The position numbers and the translations under genes are program-made. A DNA stretch of 64,000 nt from NCBI GenBank assembly GCA_024644405.1, contig JAHELC010000005.1, forward strand, positions 62,001-126,000, written 5' to 3'. The DNA is from Nitrospinaceae bacterium. GTDB lineage: Bacteria > Nitrospinota > Nitrospinia > Nitrospinales > Nitrospinaceae. Positions 1 to 9,773 of this stretch are shown piece by piece; positions within the stretch are counted from its first letter, which is position 1; each line of letters starts with the position of its first letter. Under the pieces are notes generated by a model, which was given only the letters and a program-made list of their open reading frames with translations, searched no databases and was not told the DNA's origin.

Positions 1-1009
1 CCCAAACGAACTCTTCGCAACGTATCCCCACAATCTTCCGATCAGGAAAAAACCTCTTTAAAAGGGACTCGGCAACGGCATCCTTGCGATGATTGTAAGT
101 GGGAAGCAGGACCGCCCGGTTGCCGATATAAAAATTGGCATAACTGGCGGGTAAGCGCCCTTCGTGGGTGTCGATGCGTCCAGGCATGGGGAGTTTGACC
201 ACATTCAATGGTTTGCCATCGGCATCCCGGAATGACTCAAGAATTTTCAGGTTCTCTTCAAGGCAGGCATGGTTCGGGTCAGATCTGTCATCTTCCCAAG
301 CACACAGCACCGTATCACAATTGACAAAGCGGACCAGGTTGTCGATATGGCCGTCGGTATCGTCACCCTCGATATTACCCTGACACCAGATGATTTCACG
401 GACGCCCAGATAACGCTTCAAATAAATTTCCATCTCGGCTTTGTCGAGTCCGCCGTTCCGGTTGGGATTGAGCAGGCATTGCTCGGTGGTGATACACAGG
501 CCCTGGCCGTTGACTTCGATAGCTCCGCCTTCCAGAACAATCCCGGGCTCGAATCGGGGAATTGCCAATAGATCCATGATGGCACTGCCCACCCGGTCAT
601 CCAGATCCCATTCGTATTTGCCGCCCCAGGAATCGAATTTCCAGAGATTGGCTGCGACCTCCCTTTTGCCGGAGTCCGTTATGCGAACCAGAAAGTTGGG
701 ACCGTAATCACGAATCCAGGAATCATTACTTGGAATCGAATAAATTATTATATTTTGATTGTTTAGGGGGCTACTCTTAATCAGCTTATTTAATTTAAAA
801 GCATCTGATTCCCGGTTCACCAGTAGGTGGACTTTTTCTCCCTGGGCAAGAGTCTTGATGATCTGGACATAGACGGCTTCGATTTTTGCCAAGTCCTGTC
901 CCGGCCAGGTTTCCGGATTATGCGGCCAGGTCAGCCAGGTGGCAGAGTGGGGTTCCCATTCGGCGGGCATGCGGAAGCCGAGGTCAGTGGGATGAGAATC
1001 AGGTTTCAT
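1..1009 (-). CDS. aguA: Agmatine deiminase, C-terminus cut by window edge
   Basis: Agmatine deiminase converts agmatine to N-carbamoylputrescine, the step before AguB in putrescine synthesis from arginine. Reading the minus strand from an ATG at 1007-1009 gives 336 open codons with no stop before the edge. Family features are seen: an early PAEWEPHSATWLTWPHNP stretch, SNDSWIRDYGP, LEGGAIEVNG, and GDDTDGHIDNLVRF carrying the conserved Asp/His of the peptidylarginine-deiminase fold. Members are about 350 aa, so only the extreme C-terminus with the catalytic Cys (GGG.HC.T region) should be missing. The start overlaps the end of the amidase gene by 11 bases, indicating one operon and likely coupled translation. 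Confidence 0.93.
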   Translation of the reverse strand, partial: MKPDSHPTDLGFRMPAEWEPHSATWLTWPHNPETWPGQDLAKIEAVYVQIIKTLAQGEKVHLLVNRESDAFKLNKLIKSSPLNNQNIIIYSIPSNDSWIRDYGPNFLVRITDSGKREVAANLWKFDSWGGKYEWDLDDRVGSAIMDLLAIPRFEPGIVLEGGAIEVNGQGLCITTEQCLLNPNRNGGLDKAEMEIYLKRYLGVREIIWCQGNIEGDDTDGHIDNLVRFVNCDTVLCAWEDDRSDPNHACLEENLKILESFRDADGKPLNVVKLPMPGRIDTHEGRLPASYANFYIGNRAVLLPTYNHRKDAVAESLLKRFFPDRKIVGIRCEEFVW

Positions 1010-1889
1010 TCGGGTCAATGAATAAGCGGGTCATGTTCTGGTAGGCATCGACCCGCCGGTCACGTAGAAAGGGCCAGCCCTGCCGGGTTTCCTCGATCAA
1101 GCCGAGATCGCAATCGGTGACCAGCACTTCCGGTTCCTTTGAAGATGCCTCAACGAGGACTTCACCGAACGGGTCGGACACAAACGAGCGTCCCCAGAAA
1201 TTCAGCTGATCTTCCCGGCCCACGCGGTTGACCACGACGGTAAAGACTCCGTTGGCAATGCTATGGGCTTTTTGAATGGTTTGCCAGGCCTGCGCCTGCT
1301 TTTCGGCAACGGCTTCATCAAATTTTTGGTAACCAATGGCAGTAGGATAAAACAGGATTTGGGCGCCGGACAATGCCGTCAGGCGCGCCGCTTCCGGGAA
1401 CCACTGATCCCAGCAGATTAAAACGCCTATTTTCCCAAAACGGGTGGAAATGGTTTGAAACCCCGTATCTCCGGGCGTGAAATAAAATTTTTCATAAAAA
1501 CCGGGGTCGTCCGGGATATGCATTTTTCGGTAGCGGCCGGCAATGGACCCGTCGGCATCGAGCACCACCGCTGTGTTGTGATAAAGTCCTGTCGATCGCT
1601 TTTCAAACAGCGGTAGTATGAGCACCACGCCCAACTCGGCAGCCAATGGCGACATCGCTTGAGTCGTTGGACCGGGTACTTCTTCCGCCTGATTGAAGTG
1701 TTCATGGTTTTCCGTCTGGCAGAAATAGGGCATTTGGAAAAGTTCCTGCAGGCAGATGATCTGTGCACCTTGACCGGCGGCCTGGCGGATTCCCTGTTCG
1801 GCGGCTTTCCGGTTATCCTCGGCGGCTTCTCCGCAGGCCATTTGGACCAGGCCGATTCTTACAATTTCCCTGTTGGTATTGGAGCTCAT
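999..1889 (-). CDS. aguB: N-carbamoylputrescine amidase
   Basis: This 296-aa protein of the nitrilase superfamily hydrolyses N-carbamoylputrescine to putrescine, CO2 and ammonia in the cytoplasm. The Glu-Lys-Cys triad is visible: Glu in LQELFQMPYF (near residue 49), Lys in YRKMHIPDD (near 122) and Cys in VLICWDQWFPE (near 157). The IPDDPGFYEKFYFTPGD stretch is typical of the plant/bacterial carbamoylputrescine subgroup. It is upstream of and overlaps the agmatine deiminase gene, which fixes the substrate better than the fold alone does. The start is the ATG at 1887-1889, facing an AT-rich divergent region. Confidence 0.93.
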   Translation of the reverse strand: MSSNTNREIVRIGLVQMACGEAAEDNRKAAEQGIRQAAGQGAQIICLQELFQMPYFCQTENHEHFNQAEEVPGPTTQAMSPLAAELGVVLILPLFEKRSTGLYHNTAVVLDADGSIAGRYRKMHIPDDPGFYEKFYFTPGDTGFQTISTRFGKIGVLICWDQWFPEAARLTALSGAQILFYPTAIGYQKFDEAVAEKQAQAWQTIQKAHSIANGVFTVVVNRVGREDQLNFWGRSFVSDPFGEVLVEASSKEPEVLVTDCDLGLIEETRQGWPFLRDRRVDAYQNMTRLFIDPNET

Positions 1890-2052
1890 AATTTAATAAA
1901 ATCATCTAATATCGTTGGATGGAATTGGATTGGGAGTATAGGGGAACTTCAGACTGACGGCAATCGGTTTTCCCTTGTGGATCTTTCGGATTGCGGTGAT
2001 CCCTAAATCAACTTTATGTTATAATTCAATAAGTTATGGCGATTATAAGCCT

Positions 2053-2079
2053 TTGGGAATTGCATCGGGCTGGTATAAT
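2053..2079 (+). promoter_or_regulatory. Candidate promoter upstream of the mfd operon
   Basis: TTGGGA at 2053-2058 and a perfect TATAAT at 2074-2079, 15 bases apart, in the 232-base divergent gap between aguB and the gene at 2122. The short spacer makes it a modest candidate. Nothing else is recognised in that gap. Confidence 0.35.
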
Positions 2080-2121
2080 GGTGTAAAAATTAAGGTTTTA
2101 TCCAATCGGATATGAACGACT

Positions 2122-2496
2122 ATGTGGGTTAAACAGGCATTTCGCGATTATTACAAGCCCAAACTTCGCCGGGAACTGAAGCGCGACCCGACTCAGGAGG
2201 AGTGCGACCAGCGGTTTGAAGAAATTTATAAGGAACTCCGCCTGACCCTGCTTGCCGGGGTTTACGAGGGGGTTTCCCTTTATTTTTATGAGATTGGCCA
2301 GTTCACGCTGGACGAGTTCAATACCTTCCGGGATCGGGCGGAAGAATATATTTTTGAGCGCTTCGGCGGCGGCAATTTCAAGTTGAATTTTTACGAAGGC
2401 GATTCCTTCGTGGTCACCGTCAATTTCAAGCCTGAGGGAGAGCCCAAGTGGCATCATCTGCTCCCTGAGAAAGCCAAACCTTTTGTGAATCCCTAA
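2122..2496 (+). CDS. Conserved-looking hypothetical protein, 124 aa
   Basis: Not recognised. The product is soluble, mixed alpha/beta by composition, rich in Glu/Lys and aromatic residues (YEGVSLYFYEIGQF), with no signal peptide or membrane helix. The ATG has no strong Shine-Dalgarno site. Its stop overlaps the mfd ATG by one base (TAATG, 2494-2498), so it is the first gene of the mfd transcription unit and probably drives coupled translation of mfd. It could be a small partner or regulator of transcription-coupled repair, but only position supports this. Confidence 0.7.
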   Translation: MWVKQAFRDYYKPKLRRELKRDPTQEECDQRFEEIYKELRLTLLAGVYEGVSLYFYEIGQFTLDEFNTFRDRAEEYIFERFGGGNFKLNFYEGDSFVVTVNFKPEGEPKWHHLLPEKAKPFVNP

Positions 2497-5400
2497 TGAA
2501 TTCTCCCACCTCTTCGACGTTGCCCCGGAACGATCTGGAAAACGATCAATGGAGCGAATTGTTGGATTCTCTCAACACACTGGAACGTCCAGTGAATGTA
2601 GAGGGTCTGCCAGGTGCTTCCAAAGCGTATTTACTGGCACAAGCGTGGAAACATTCCAAGCGTCCCCAGGTGGTTATCACGTCGGACCCGACCAGGGGCG
2701 AAACCTGGCTTTCCGATTTACGTTATTTTCTCCGTCATGAAAAAGTGCGGGTCTCCCCTCAGTTTTTCCCGACCTGGGAATTATTGCCCTATGAACCGTT
2801 GTCTCCTTTCAGTGAAGTTTCGGGTGAGCGATTGGCGACTTTGAACGGATTGCTGGAGGACCATTGCCCGATACTGGTGGTGCCCGTGGAAGCGGCTTTA
2901 CAATATCTGATGCCCCGCTCCTCGCTCCGCAACCTGACTTACGATATTCAAAAAGGCCAAACGCTCGATCGCGAAGTGTTTGAAATGTGTCTGGTGGACA
3001 ACGGATACACCCGATCGCATTTGGTGGAGGAACGCGGCCAGTTCAGTTCGCGGGGCGACATTCTGGATGTTTTTCAATCGCATCAATCCCATCCCGTCCG
3101 CATCGAGTTTTTTGGTGACGAGGTCGAATCCATCCGGAAGTTCGAAGTCAGTTCGCAGGTGTCCATTGAAGATTGCGATCAGGTGAAGGTACTGCCGATC
3201 CGGGAATTGTGTCTGACCGAAAAAGATCTGCAGGGAGGTATCGACGCCATCCTGCAATACGGTCGCGACCATGAAGTCAATTCCTCACGCTTCAATGAAC
3301 TGGTGGAAAAGCTTCGGAATTTAAAAAGTTTTTCCGGAATGGAAATGCTGGCCCCTTTCTTTTTTGAGAAAAAGGAAAGCCTCTTCGATTACCTTCCGGA
3401 AAACACTTTAATCGTTCTGGACGACTTGGAGCTATTGAAGGAAAAGTGCGATCAGTTTGAAGAATTGGTTCGTGAGGAATATCAGCGGTGCCTGGACCGG
3501 GGGGATGTTGCCGCCGAGCCCGAACATCTGTACCTCGCCACCCCGGCATTTTTGAAGGAAATCGAGACCCGGCCTCACGCGATTCTCAATACCCTGAAGC
3601 TTACGGAGGATGGAGAAATCTCAAAGCGGTTTCAGGTCAAGCCGATTCCCTCCTTTCAGGGGAAATTCGATCTGTTTGCACATCACGCTGCAGAATGGAT
3701 CGAAAAGGGTTATGACGTTTCAGTGGCCGCGCCGACCAAAGGACATGTCAAACGCATGAATGAGTTGTTGGTGGATAAGGAATTGAACCTCCCGGTTGAA
3801 CTCGGTTTTATCAGCCAGGGATTCCAGTTTCCTGAAATGAATACCGTTTTTGTCGCCGAACATGAAATCTTCGGCCGGACCCATAAACATCGGCATCGCC
3901 GCAAATCACGCTCGACGGTTTTCCAGCGCGGCTTTAAGGATCTGAAGGAAGGCGATTTGCTGGTGCATGTGGATTACGGCATCGGCCAATACACCCGGAC
4001 CAAAGAATTACAGACCGGAATCGGGGGAGGTGAGTTTCTGGAAATATTTTATGCCGACGACCAGAAACTTTACATTCCGATGGATGGATTGTCTTCCATT
4101 CAGAAATATGTGGGAGGGGGAGAAGAGAACCCTCCTCTCAGTCAGCTGGGGGGTACCCAATGGAAGCGCCAAAAGAAAAAGATAAAAGATTCACTGAAAG
4201 AGCTTGCGGGTGAACTGTTGAAAGTTTATGCCTCGCGGGAAATGGCCAAGGGCCATGTGTATTCGAACAATTCAGTACTCATGCAGGATTTTGCGGACTC
4301 TTTCGAATATGTCGAGACCGAAGATCAGCTGAAAGCCATTGAAGATGTCATCGAAGATCTGGAACGCGAGAAACCCATGGACCGGTTGATCTGTGGCGAC
4401 GTGGGTTACGGTAAAACCGAGGTGGCCATGCGAGCGGCGTTCAGTGCCGTGTTGGATAAAAAACAAGTCGCCGTGCTGGTGCCCACTACCATTTTGGCGC
4501 AACAGCATTGGAGTACCTTTCAGGAGCGGTTTCACATGCATCCGGTGCAAGTGGAAATGGTCAGCCGGTTTCGCACTCCCCGCGAGCAAAAAGAGACCCT
4601 CAAGCGCCTGAAAGAAGGGAAAGTGGATATCCTCGTCGGGACCCATCGCTTGCTGTCCAAGGACGTGCAGTTTGCCGACCTGGGATTGGTGATCATTGAT
4701 GAGGAACAGCGGTTCGGGGTCAAACACAAGGAGCGGTTGAAGGAACTGAGAGCTTCGGTAGACGTACTCACCCTGAGTGCCACTCCGATTCCCCGGACCC
4801 TTCACTTTTCATTGATGGGTGTGCGGGATCTGAGCGTTATCGAAACCCCGCCGAGCGACCGTTTATCGATTAAAACCTATGTTCGGAAATTTGACGAGGA
4901 GCTTATTCGGGAAGCCATTCTCCGGGAAAAGGATCGCGGAGGGCAGGTGTACTTCGTACACAACAAGGTTCAAAGCATTCATTCGACCGCGGCAATGCTC
5001 AGAAAGATTGTCCCGGAGGTCACCCTGGGGATTGCTCATGGTCAGCTTCAGGAAAGGATGCTCGAAAAGGTGATGAAGCAATTCATCGAAAAGGAAATCG
5101 ATCTCCTGTTGTGCACCTCCATCATCGAATCGGGACTGGATATACCCTCCGCCAACACGATCATCATAAACCGGGCCGACCAGTTCGGCCTGGCGCAACT
5201 GTATCAGCTGAGGGGCAGGGTGGGGCGGTACAAGCATCAGGCGTATGCCTATCTACTCATTCCGGGGGCGTTGGCCATCAGCGAGGATGCGCGCAAACGT
5301 TTATCCGCCATTGAGGAGATGAGCGATCTGGGTGCCGGTTTCGAATTGGCCGCCCGGGATATGGAAATCCGCGGTACCGGCAACATGCTGGGCCACAACC

Positions 5401-5939
5401 AATCGGGTCATATTTCAGCCATCGGTTTCGATTTGTATTGTAAAATGATGGAAGAGGCCATTCGTGAAATGAAGGGTCAGAAAATCGAGTCCAAAATTGA
5501 ACCCGAAATCAATCTGGAAATCAAAGGTTACATTCCCAGGGATTATGTTTCCGATTTGAATCAAAGGCTGGAAATCTATCGACGATTGCAGCTTCTGGAC
5601 GGGTTTGAAGGGTTGGAGACCCTTAGGGTTGAATTGACGGACCGGTACGGCCAATTCCCGGAAGAGGTGGAAAAACTACTGGTATTGCTGGAAATCAAAT
5701 TATACTGTCAAAGGCTCGATATCTCCAAAATCCAATTGAGACAAGATGAAATCACTTTGACAATCGATTCGTCCACCCGGCTGTTAACTCATAAATTAAT
5801 GGAAATTCTTGATTCAAAAATGCGATTGATTTCTGAATATCATCTGGTGTTGAAAATTAACAATAAAGGGTGGAAAGAGGATTCGGGTTTGATTTGCTCC
5901 TATTTGAAAAAACTGATGAATTGCCTGGGTGAAGATTGA
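2496..5939 (+). CDS. mfd: Transcription-repair coupling factor Mfd
   Basis: Mfd is a DNA translocase that removes RNA polymerase stalled at lesions and recruits UvrA. At 1147 aa it is full length. In order: a UvrB-like N-terminal module (to about residue 330); an RNA-polymerase-interacting CarD-like domain near 480-540 (GDLLVHVDYGIGQY); a RecG-like helicase core with Walker A GDVGYGKTEVA near 633 and Walker B IIDEEQRFGVKH near 735; motif VI LYQLRGRVGRYKHQAYAY near 905; and a C-terminal TRCF domain. It is followed at once by two parvulin-type chaperone genes, so it probably heads or spans a long operon. Confidence 0.98.
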   Translation: MNSPTSSTLPRNDLENDQWSELLDSLNTLERPVNVEGLPGASKAYLLAQAWKHSKRPQVVITSDPTRGETWLSDLRYFLRHEKVRVSPQFFPTWELLPYEPLSPFSEVSGERLATLNGLLEDHCPILVVPVEAALQYLMPRSSLRNLTYDIQKGQTLDREVFEMCLVDNGYTRSHLVEERGQFSSRGDILDVFQSHQSHPVRIEFFGDEVESIRKFEVSSQVSIEDCDQVKVLPIRELCLTEKDLQGGIDAILQYGRDHEVNSSRFNELVEKLRNLKSFSGMEMLAPFFFEKKESLFDYLPENTLIVLDDLELLKEKCDQFEELVREEYQRCLDRGDVAAEPEHLYLATPAFLKEIETRPHAILNTLKLTEDGEISKRFQVKPIPSFQGKFDLFAHHAAEWIEKGYDVSVAAPTKGHVKRMNELLVDKELNLPVELGFISQGFQFPEMNTVFVAEHEIFGRTHKHRHRRKSRSTVFQRGFKDLKEGDLLVHVDYGIGQYTRTKELQTGIGGGEFLEIFYADDQKLYIPMDGLSSIQKYVGGGEENPPLSQLGGTQWKRQKKKIKDSLKELAGELLKVYASREMAKGHVYSNNSVLMQDFADSFEYVETEDQLKAIEDVIEDLEREKPMDRLICGDVGYGKTEVAMRAAFSAVLDKKQVAVLVPTTILAQQHWSTFQERFHMHPVQVEMVSRFRTPREQKETLKRLKEGKVDILVGTHRLLSKDVQFADLGLVIIDEEQRFGVKHKERLKELRASVDVLTLSATPIPRTLHFSLMGVRDLSVIETPPSDRLSIKTYVRKFDEELIREAILREKDRGGQVYFVHNKVQSIHSTAAMLRKIVPEVTLGIAHGQLQERMLEKVMKQFIEKEIDLLLCTSIIESGLDIPSANTIIINRADQFGLAQLYQLRGRVGRYKHQAYAYLLIPGALAISEDARKRLSAIEEMSDLGAGFELAARDMEIRGTGNMLGHNQSGHISAIGFDLYCKMMEEAIREMKGQKIESKIEPEINLEIKGYIPRDYVSDLNQRLEIYRRLQLLDGFEGLETLRVELTDRYGQFPEEVEKLLVLLEIKLYCQRLDISKIQLRQDEITLTIDSSTRLLTHKLMEILDSKMRLISEYHLVLKINNKGWKEDSGLICSYLKKLMNCLGED

Positions 5940-5943
5940 GCTT

Positions 5944-6915
5944 ATGAAAATGGAAAGTTTTAAAATCATCTTTGGGTTGTGCGCGGTTTTATTTCTGGCC
6001 GGTTTGTGTGTGGGGTGCGGTTCCAATGAAACAGAAAGTGTCGATAACAGGGCTGATGTGGTAGCAGTTGTCAACAAGGAGGTCATCACGCGCGAAGAAT
6101 TTCAGAACGAACTGAAATGGTCGAAAAGAAAATACCGGGTTGAAAAATCTGACACTTTGGAACCTAATCAGAGTGTTTGGTTAAAAACCAACGTCCTTAA
6201 TGAATTGATACAGGAAAGCCTGCTTCGTCAGGAAGCTATCCGGCAAGGCGTCAAGGTGTCGTCCGGAGAATTCGAAAAATATTTGGATCAATCGAAGGAA
6301 GGTTACAAAGAAAACACTTTTCAGCGGGCTTTGGATATTGAAGAAATCTCCAGGTCTCAATGGGAAGACAAATTAAAGACCCATCTATTGATCAAAATGT
6401 TGATTGAGGAAGTGATCAATCGCAAGATAGAAATAAAGGAAGAGGAACAATTGGAATATTTCAAGCAGCATATGGAGGAATTTCAAAAAGGCGAACAGGT
6501 GCGTACCCTTCATATTATGGTTGAAACCGAAGATGAGGCGAGAAAAATTTCAAAACTGATCCGTAAGGGGAAATCATTTTCTGAATTAGCCAGGCAACAC
6601 TCGAGGAGCCCGGAAGGAAAGACGGGTGGCGATATGGGTTATTACGAGGCGGGACAAATGCCCAAGTGGTTTGATGATGTTTTCAAGCTCAAAGTCAATA
6701 AAGTGAGCGATATCATTCGGACCCCTTTTGGAGTTCATATCTTCAAGGTTATCGATAAGAAACCGGAACGAAAGATGAGCTTTGAGGAATCCAAAAAACA
6801 AATTCATGCCAAACTGTTGCGCGAAGCCCAGGAGCAGGCGTTTCACAAATGGGTGGAAGAAATCAAAAAGAAATCGGAAATCATCATAAAATATGAAGTC
6901 TTGGAAACAATTTAA
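5944..6915 (+). CDS. Parvulin-type peptidyl-prolyl isomerase lipoprotein (PrsA/SurA-like)
   Basis: Predicted periplasmic folding catalyst of about 323 aa. The N-terminus has a hydrophobic stretch ending in a lipobox-like CVGC-GSN, implying a lipid-anchored protein, although Cys at -3 is atypical. A SurA-N-like helical region (VNKEVITREEFQNEL) precedes one PpiC domain around 195-290 (LHIMVETEDEA...SELARQHSRSP...GGDMGYYEAGQMP...TPFGVHIFKV). An in-frame GTG lies at 5929 inside mfd, but ATG 5944 gives a normal signal. The gene overlaps the next one by 23 bases, and the two are a functional pair for outer-membrane or periplasmic protein folding. Confidence 0.9.
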   Translation: MKMESFKIIFGLCAVLFLAGLCVGCGSNETESVDNRADVVAVVNKEVITREEFQNELKWSKRKYRVEKSDTLEPNQSVWLKTNVLNELIQESLLRQEAIRQGVKVSSGEFEKYLDQSKEGYKENTFQRALDIEEISRSQWEDKLKTHLLIKMLIEEVINRKIEIKEEEQLEYFKQHMEEFQKGEQVRTLHIMVETEDEARKISKLIRKGKSFSELARQHSRSPEGKTGGDMGYYEAGQMPKWFDDVFKLKVNKVSDIIRTPFGVHIFKVIDKKPERKMSFEESKKQIHAKLLREAQEQAFHKWVEEIKKKSEIIIKYEVLETI

Positions 6916-8146
6916 TCCCTGGTTGTGTTGCGGTCTTCTGGGTTTGGTTTGGGCGGTTTTTCCTGTGACTCCGGGATTCGCCAAAACCGTTGACCGCATT
7001 ATTGCCAAAGTGAATGAATCGATCATCACGCAGAGCGAGTTGGAGGAAAGGACCGTTGTGAAGATGATGAGTCTTCAAAAGGGAAATGTGCAACCGATGC
7101 CTTCCAGGCAAGAGGTGATGTATGAAGAATTGAACCGCATGATTGAGGAAAGACTTTTAATTGATGCTGGACGAAAACTGGGATTGAAAGTGGATGAAGA
7201 AAATATAACGAAAGCCATCAATGAAATCAAGCGGACGAACGGGCTTAATGATGGCGATCTGGAAAAGATGCTTCAGGCGGAATCCAAATCCATTGAAGAA
7301 TACAAGGATAAAATACGCGATCAAATACTGATAAGCCGGGTGGTGGGTTATGAAGTCCGCAAGCGTGCAACAGTAAGCAAAGAGGAAGTCGAAAAATATT
7401 ATAACCAGCATCTTAAGGATTACTGGACTCCTGAAAAGCTCCAGTTGCGGCATATTTTGTTTCTGATGAATGACAACCTGTTGGAAGATGATAAGCGTAT
7501 TAAAAGACAAAAAGCTCACCTGGCTTTGAAAAAAATCCGCGCCGGCGAAGATTTTGCTGCTGTGGCAAAAGCGTATTCTGAAGATATTTCCGCAAGTACG
7601 GGTGGAGATTTGGGCCAAATCGAGCGTGGCAAGATGGTTCCTGAATTTGAAAAAGCCGCTTTCCTTCTAAAGAAGGGTGAGGTCAGCGATCTGGTTGAAA
7701 CACCTTATGGGTTGCATATCATCAAAGTCGATAAAATTATTCCAGGTCAGACTCTTCCTTTGGATAAAGTCCGGGTTCAAATCAATAATCGGCTTATGGA
7801 CAAAAAACTGAAAATTGAATATCAGGTGTATCTGTCGGAATTGAGGAAAAATGCATTTATTGAAAATAAAATATCTTCGCTCCCCAAAGTCGTTGTGAAT
7901 AATAGCAAAACCACTTCCCCTGGAAAAACGGTGAAGACTCCTCCCAATCGAGGAGAAGCTTTGGCCGATATTCCGCATTCCCGGAAAAAAAGAACTTCCG
8001 ATCGGCCGTTGACTCGGGAACAGAAGTTTTCCAGGTTTCAAACGTTTGAGGAAAAACTGCGGTACTATAAACAGTTGCGAAACAGCAACAGGATTTCAGA
8101 AGGGGAGTATCAAAGTAAGAAGCAAGAACTTTTAAATCGTTTTTGA
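6893..8146 (+). CDS. surA: SurA-like periplasmic chaperone/PPIase with SHOCT-like tail
   Basis: A 417-aa secreted protein. It has a signal peptide ending near TPGFA-K, a SurA N-terminal domain (VDRIIAKVNESIITQSELEER) and a single PpiC rotamase domain near 185-285 (LRHILFLMNDN...GGDLGQIERGKMVPEF...TPYGLHIIKVDK). E. coli SurA has two rotamase domains; this form has one. The last 35 residues (EEKLRYYKQLRNSNRISEGE...KKQELLNRF) resemble the short SHOCT oligomerisation motif, an unusual addition. It probably escorts outer-membrane proteins to the BAM complex together with the lipoprotein encoded just upstream. Confidence 0.88.
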   Translation: MKSWKQFNPWLCCGLLGLVWAVFPVTPGFAKTVDRIIAKVNESIITQSELEERTVVKMMSLQKGNVQPMPSRQEVMYEELNRMIEERLLIDAGRKLGLKVDEENITKAINEIKRTNGLNDGDLEKMLQAESKSIEEYKDKIRDQILISRVVGYEVRKRATVSKEEVEKYYNQHLKDYWTPEKLQLRHILFLMNDNLLEDDKRIKRQKAHLALKKIRAGEDFAAVAKAYSEDISASTGGDLGQIERGKMVPEFEKAAFLLKKGEVSDLVETPYGLHIIKVDKIIPGQTLPLDKVRVQINNRLMDKKLKIEYQVYLSELRKNAFIENKISSLPKVVVNNSKTTSPGKTVKTPPNRGEALADIPHSRKKRTSDRPLTREQKFSRFQTFEEKLRYYKQLRNSNRISEGEYQSKKQELLNRF

Positions 8147-8230
8147 TTCAATCCTCCTAACTGGCTCTACCCACCTGATTCTGCATCTTCCCTTCTTTGT
8201 TGAATATTATTGCTCTCGGTTGACTCTATA

Positions 8231-9658
8231 ATGGATACCCTGGTCTTAAAAATCAAACAAACTCTTGCGGATCATAAAATGGTCGCAGCAGGTGATATCC
8301 TATTGCTCGGAATTTCCGGCGGGCCGGATTCGGTTGCCTTGTTGCGGGCTTTGTTCGAGTTGAAACAGGAGTTTGGCATTGAGTTGGTAATAGCCCATTT
8401 AAACCACGGAACACGCGGAGAGGAATCTGATCGCGATGCCGGATTTGTAAAGGATTTGGGTGAAACGCTTCAAATTAAAACACTGATTGAAAAAATGGAT
8501 GTGGCGTCACACCAGGCAGCCTTCAAGACTTCATTCCAGGAGACCGCGCGACTTCTGCGTCTGGATTTTTTTCAAAGAGCCATGAGCCAGGTGGTCGCAA
8601 GCAAAATTGCTCTCGGCCATACTTCGGATGATCAGGTGGAAACGGTTTTGATCAATCTGTTGCGCGGCAGTGGCCTTCAGGGAGTTGGAGGGATGAGCCC
8701 CGTCCGTCTTCCCTATATCCGGCCACTGTTTCATTGCTCCCGATCTGAGATTATTGAATTTTTGAAGGAGAAAAAAATCCCTTACTGCAAGGACGCCTCC
8801 AATGATAAAACAGATTATTTGCGCAATCGCATTCGCCTGGAATTGATTCCCTTTTTGCAGGAGAAGTATAACCCCAGGATCAAGGAGAACCTTTTCGATG
8901 CGTCCGGGATCTTCAGGGCCGATAACGATTACCTAAAAACTTTGGAAGATCATGAATTTGAACGTGCCGTTTTAAATTCCGGACTAAGTGAAACGTTGCA
9001 TATGGACATTCCCTATTTTTTGGGGCTGCCTCTTGCTCTCAAACGACGATTGGTCCGGAAAGCGATACAGAGTATTAAGGGGGATCTGAGAAGGATTTCT
9101 TTTTTTCATATCCAGGAAGCGCTCGACCTGTTTGAAAAAGCTCAACAGGGTAAGAGAATCACTTTGCCCGGCTATCTGGAAATCCTGTGTCTGGGGGACC
9201 GCGTGGAATTTAAAAGAATCCAGGAATCCGACTCCAGCATCTTATCTGCTGATGAAAGCGAGGCAATCGATTGGATGAGACCTCTGAATATTCCCGGGGA
9301 AACCCAGGTTGAAAAGGCCGGTCTAACATTGAAAACCGAAATTATTGATACGGTAGAGACCGATTTTTCCGCGGACCAAACCAATCAGGCTTTTCTGGAT
9401 TTTGATAAAACCGGTGAAAAGATAATGGTTCGTTTCTTTCAGGCAGGGGATCGATTGACTCCTCTGGGTATGAAGGGCACCAAAAAATTGAAATCCCTGT
9501 TTATCGATGAAAAGGTGCCCCGGGAAATTCGATCGGCCATCCCCATCTTGACAACCGGAGATAACGATATCATATGGGTATATGGAACGAGGATAGCCGA
9601 TGCCTACCGGGTGACTTCGGATACGAGTAAAATACTGTTTATTAAGGGCTTATCCTAG
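8231..9658 (+). CDS. tilS: tRNA(Ile)-lysidine synthetase TilS
   Basis: TilS adds lysine to C34 of the CAU-anticodon isoleucine tRNA so that it reads AUA. The PP-loop motif ISGGPDS is at residues 28-34 and is followed by ALGHTSDDQVETVLINLLRGSG and the substrate loop YCKDASND. The C-terminal TilS domain is present (RFFQAGDRLTPLGMKG...LFIDEKVP). Length is about 475 aa. A TTG at 8210 would add seven residues, but ATG 8231 is preferred. It is separated from surA by 84 bases. A tRNA with anticodon CAT lies at 50289-50365 in this window. Confidence 0.96.
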   Translation: MDTLVLKIKQTLADHKMVAAGDILLLGISGGPDSVALLRALFELKQEFGIELVIAHLNHGTRGEESDRDAGFVKDLGETLQIKTLIEKMDVASHQAAFKTSFQETARLLRLDFFQRAMSQVVASKIALGHTSDDQVETVLINLLRGSGLQGVGGMSPVRLPYIRPLFHCSRSEIIEFLKEKKIPYCKDASNDKTDYLRNRIRLELIPFLQEKYNPRIKENLFDASGIFRADNDYLKTLEDHEFERAVLNSGLSETLHMDIPYFLGLPLALKRRLVRKAIQSIKGDLRRISFFHIQEALDLFEKAQQGKRITLPGYLEILCLGDRVEFKRIQESDSSILSADESEAIDWMRPLNIPGETQVEKAGLTLKTEIIDTVETDFSADQTNQAFLDFDKTGEKIMVRFFQAGDRLTPLGMKGTKKLKSLFIDEKVPREIRSAIPILTTGDNDIIWVYGTRIADAYRVTSDTSKILFIKGLS

Positions 9659-9773
9659 TTTTTCATGATACAAATGAGTGAAAGAAAGGGCCCCTTGCCC
9701 AGGGAAATATGCTACTATTAGTCAAGATAATCAGAATGTGGGGTTTCCCCAACCGACGATAAAGGAGAAGGTT

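Noticed and set aside
8227-8232. TATAAT overlapping the tilS start
   Set aside because: It overlaps the ATG itself and has no -35 box at proper distance, so it is probably chance.
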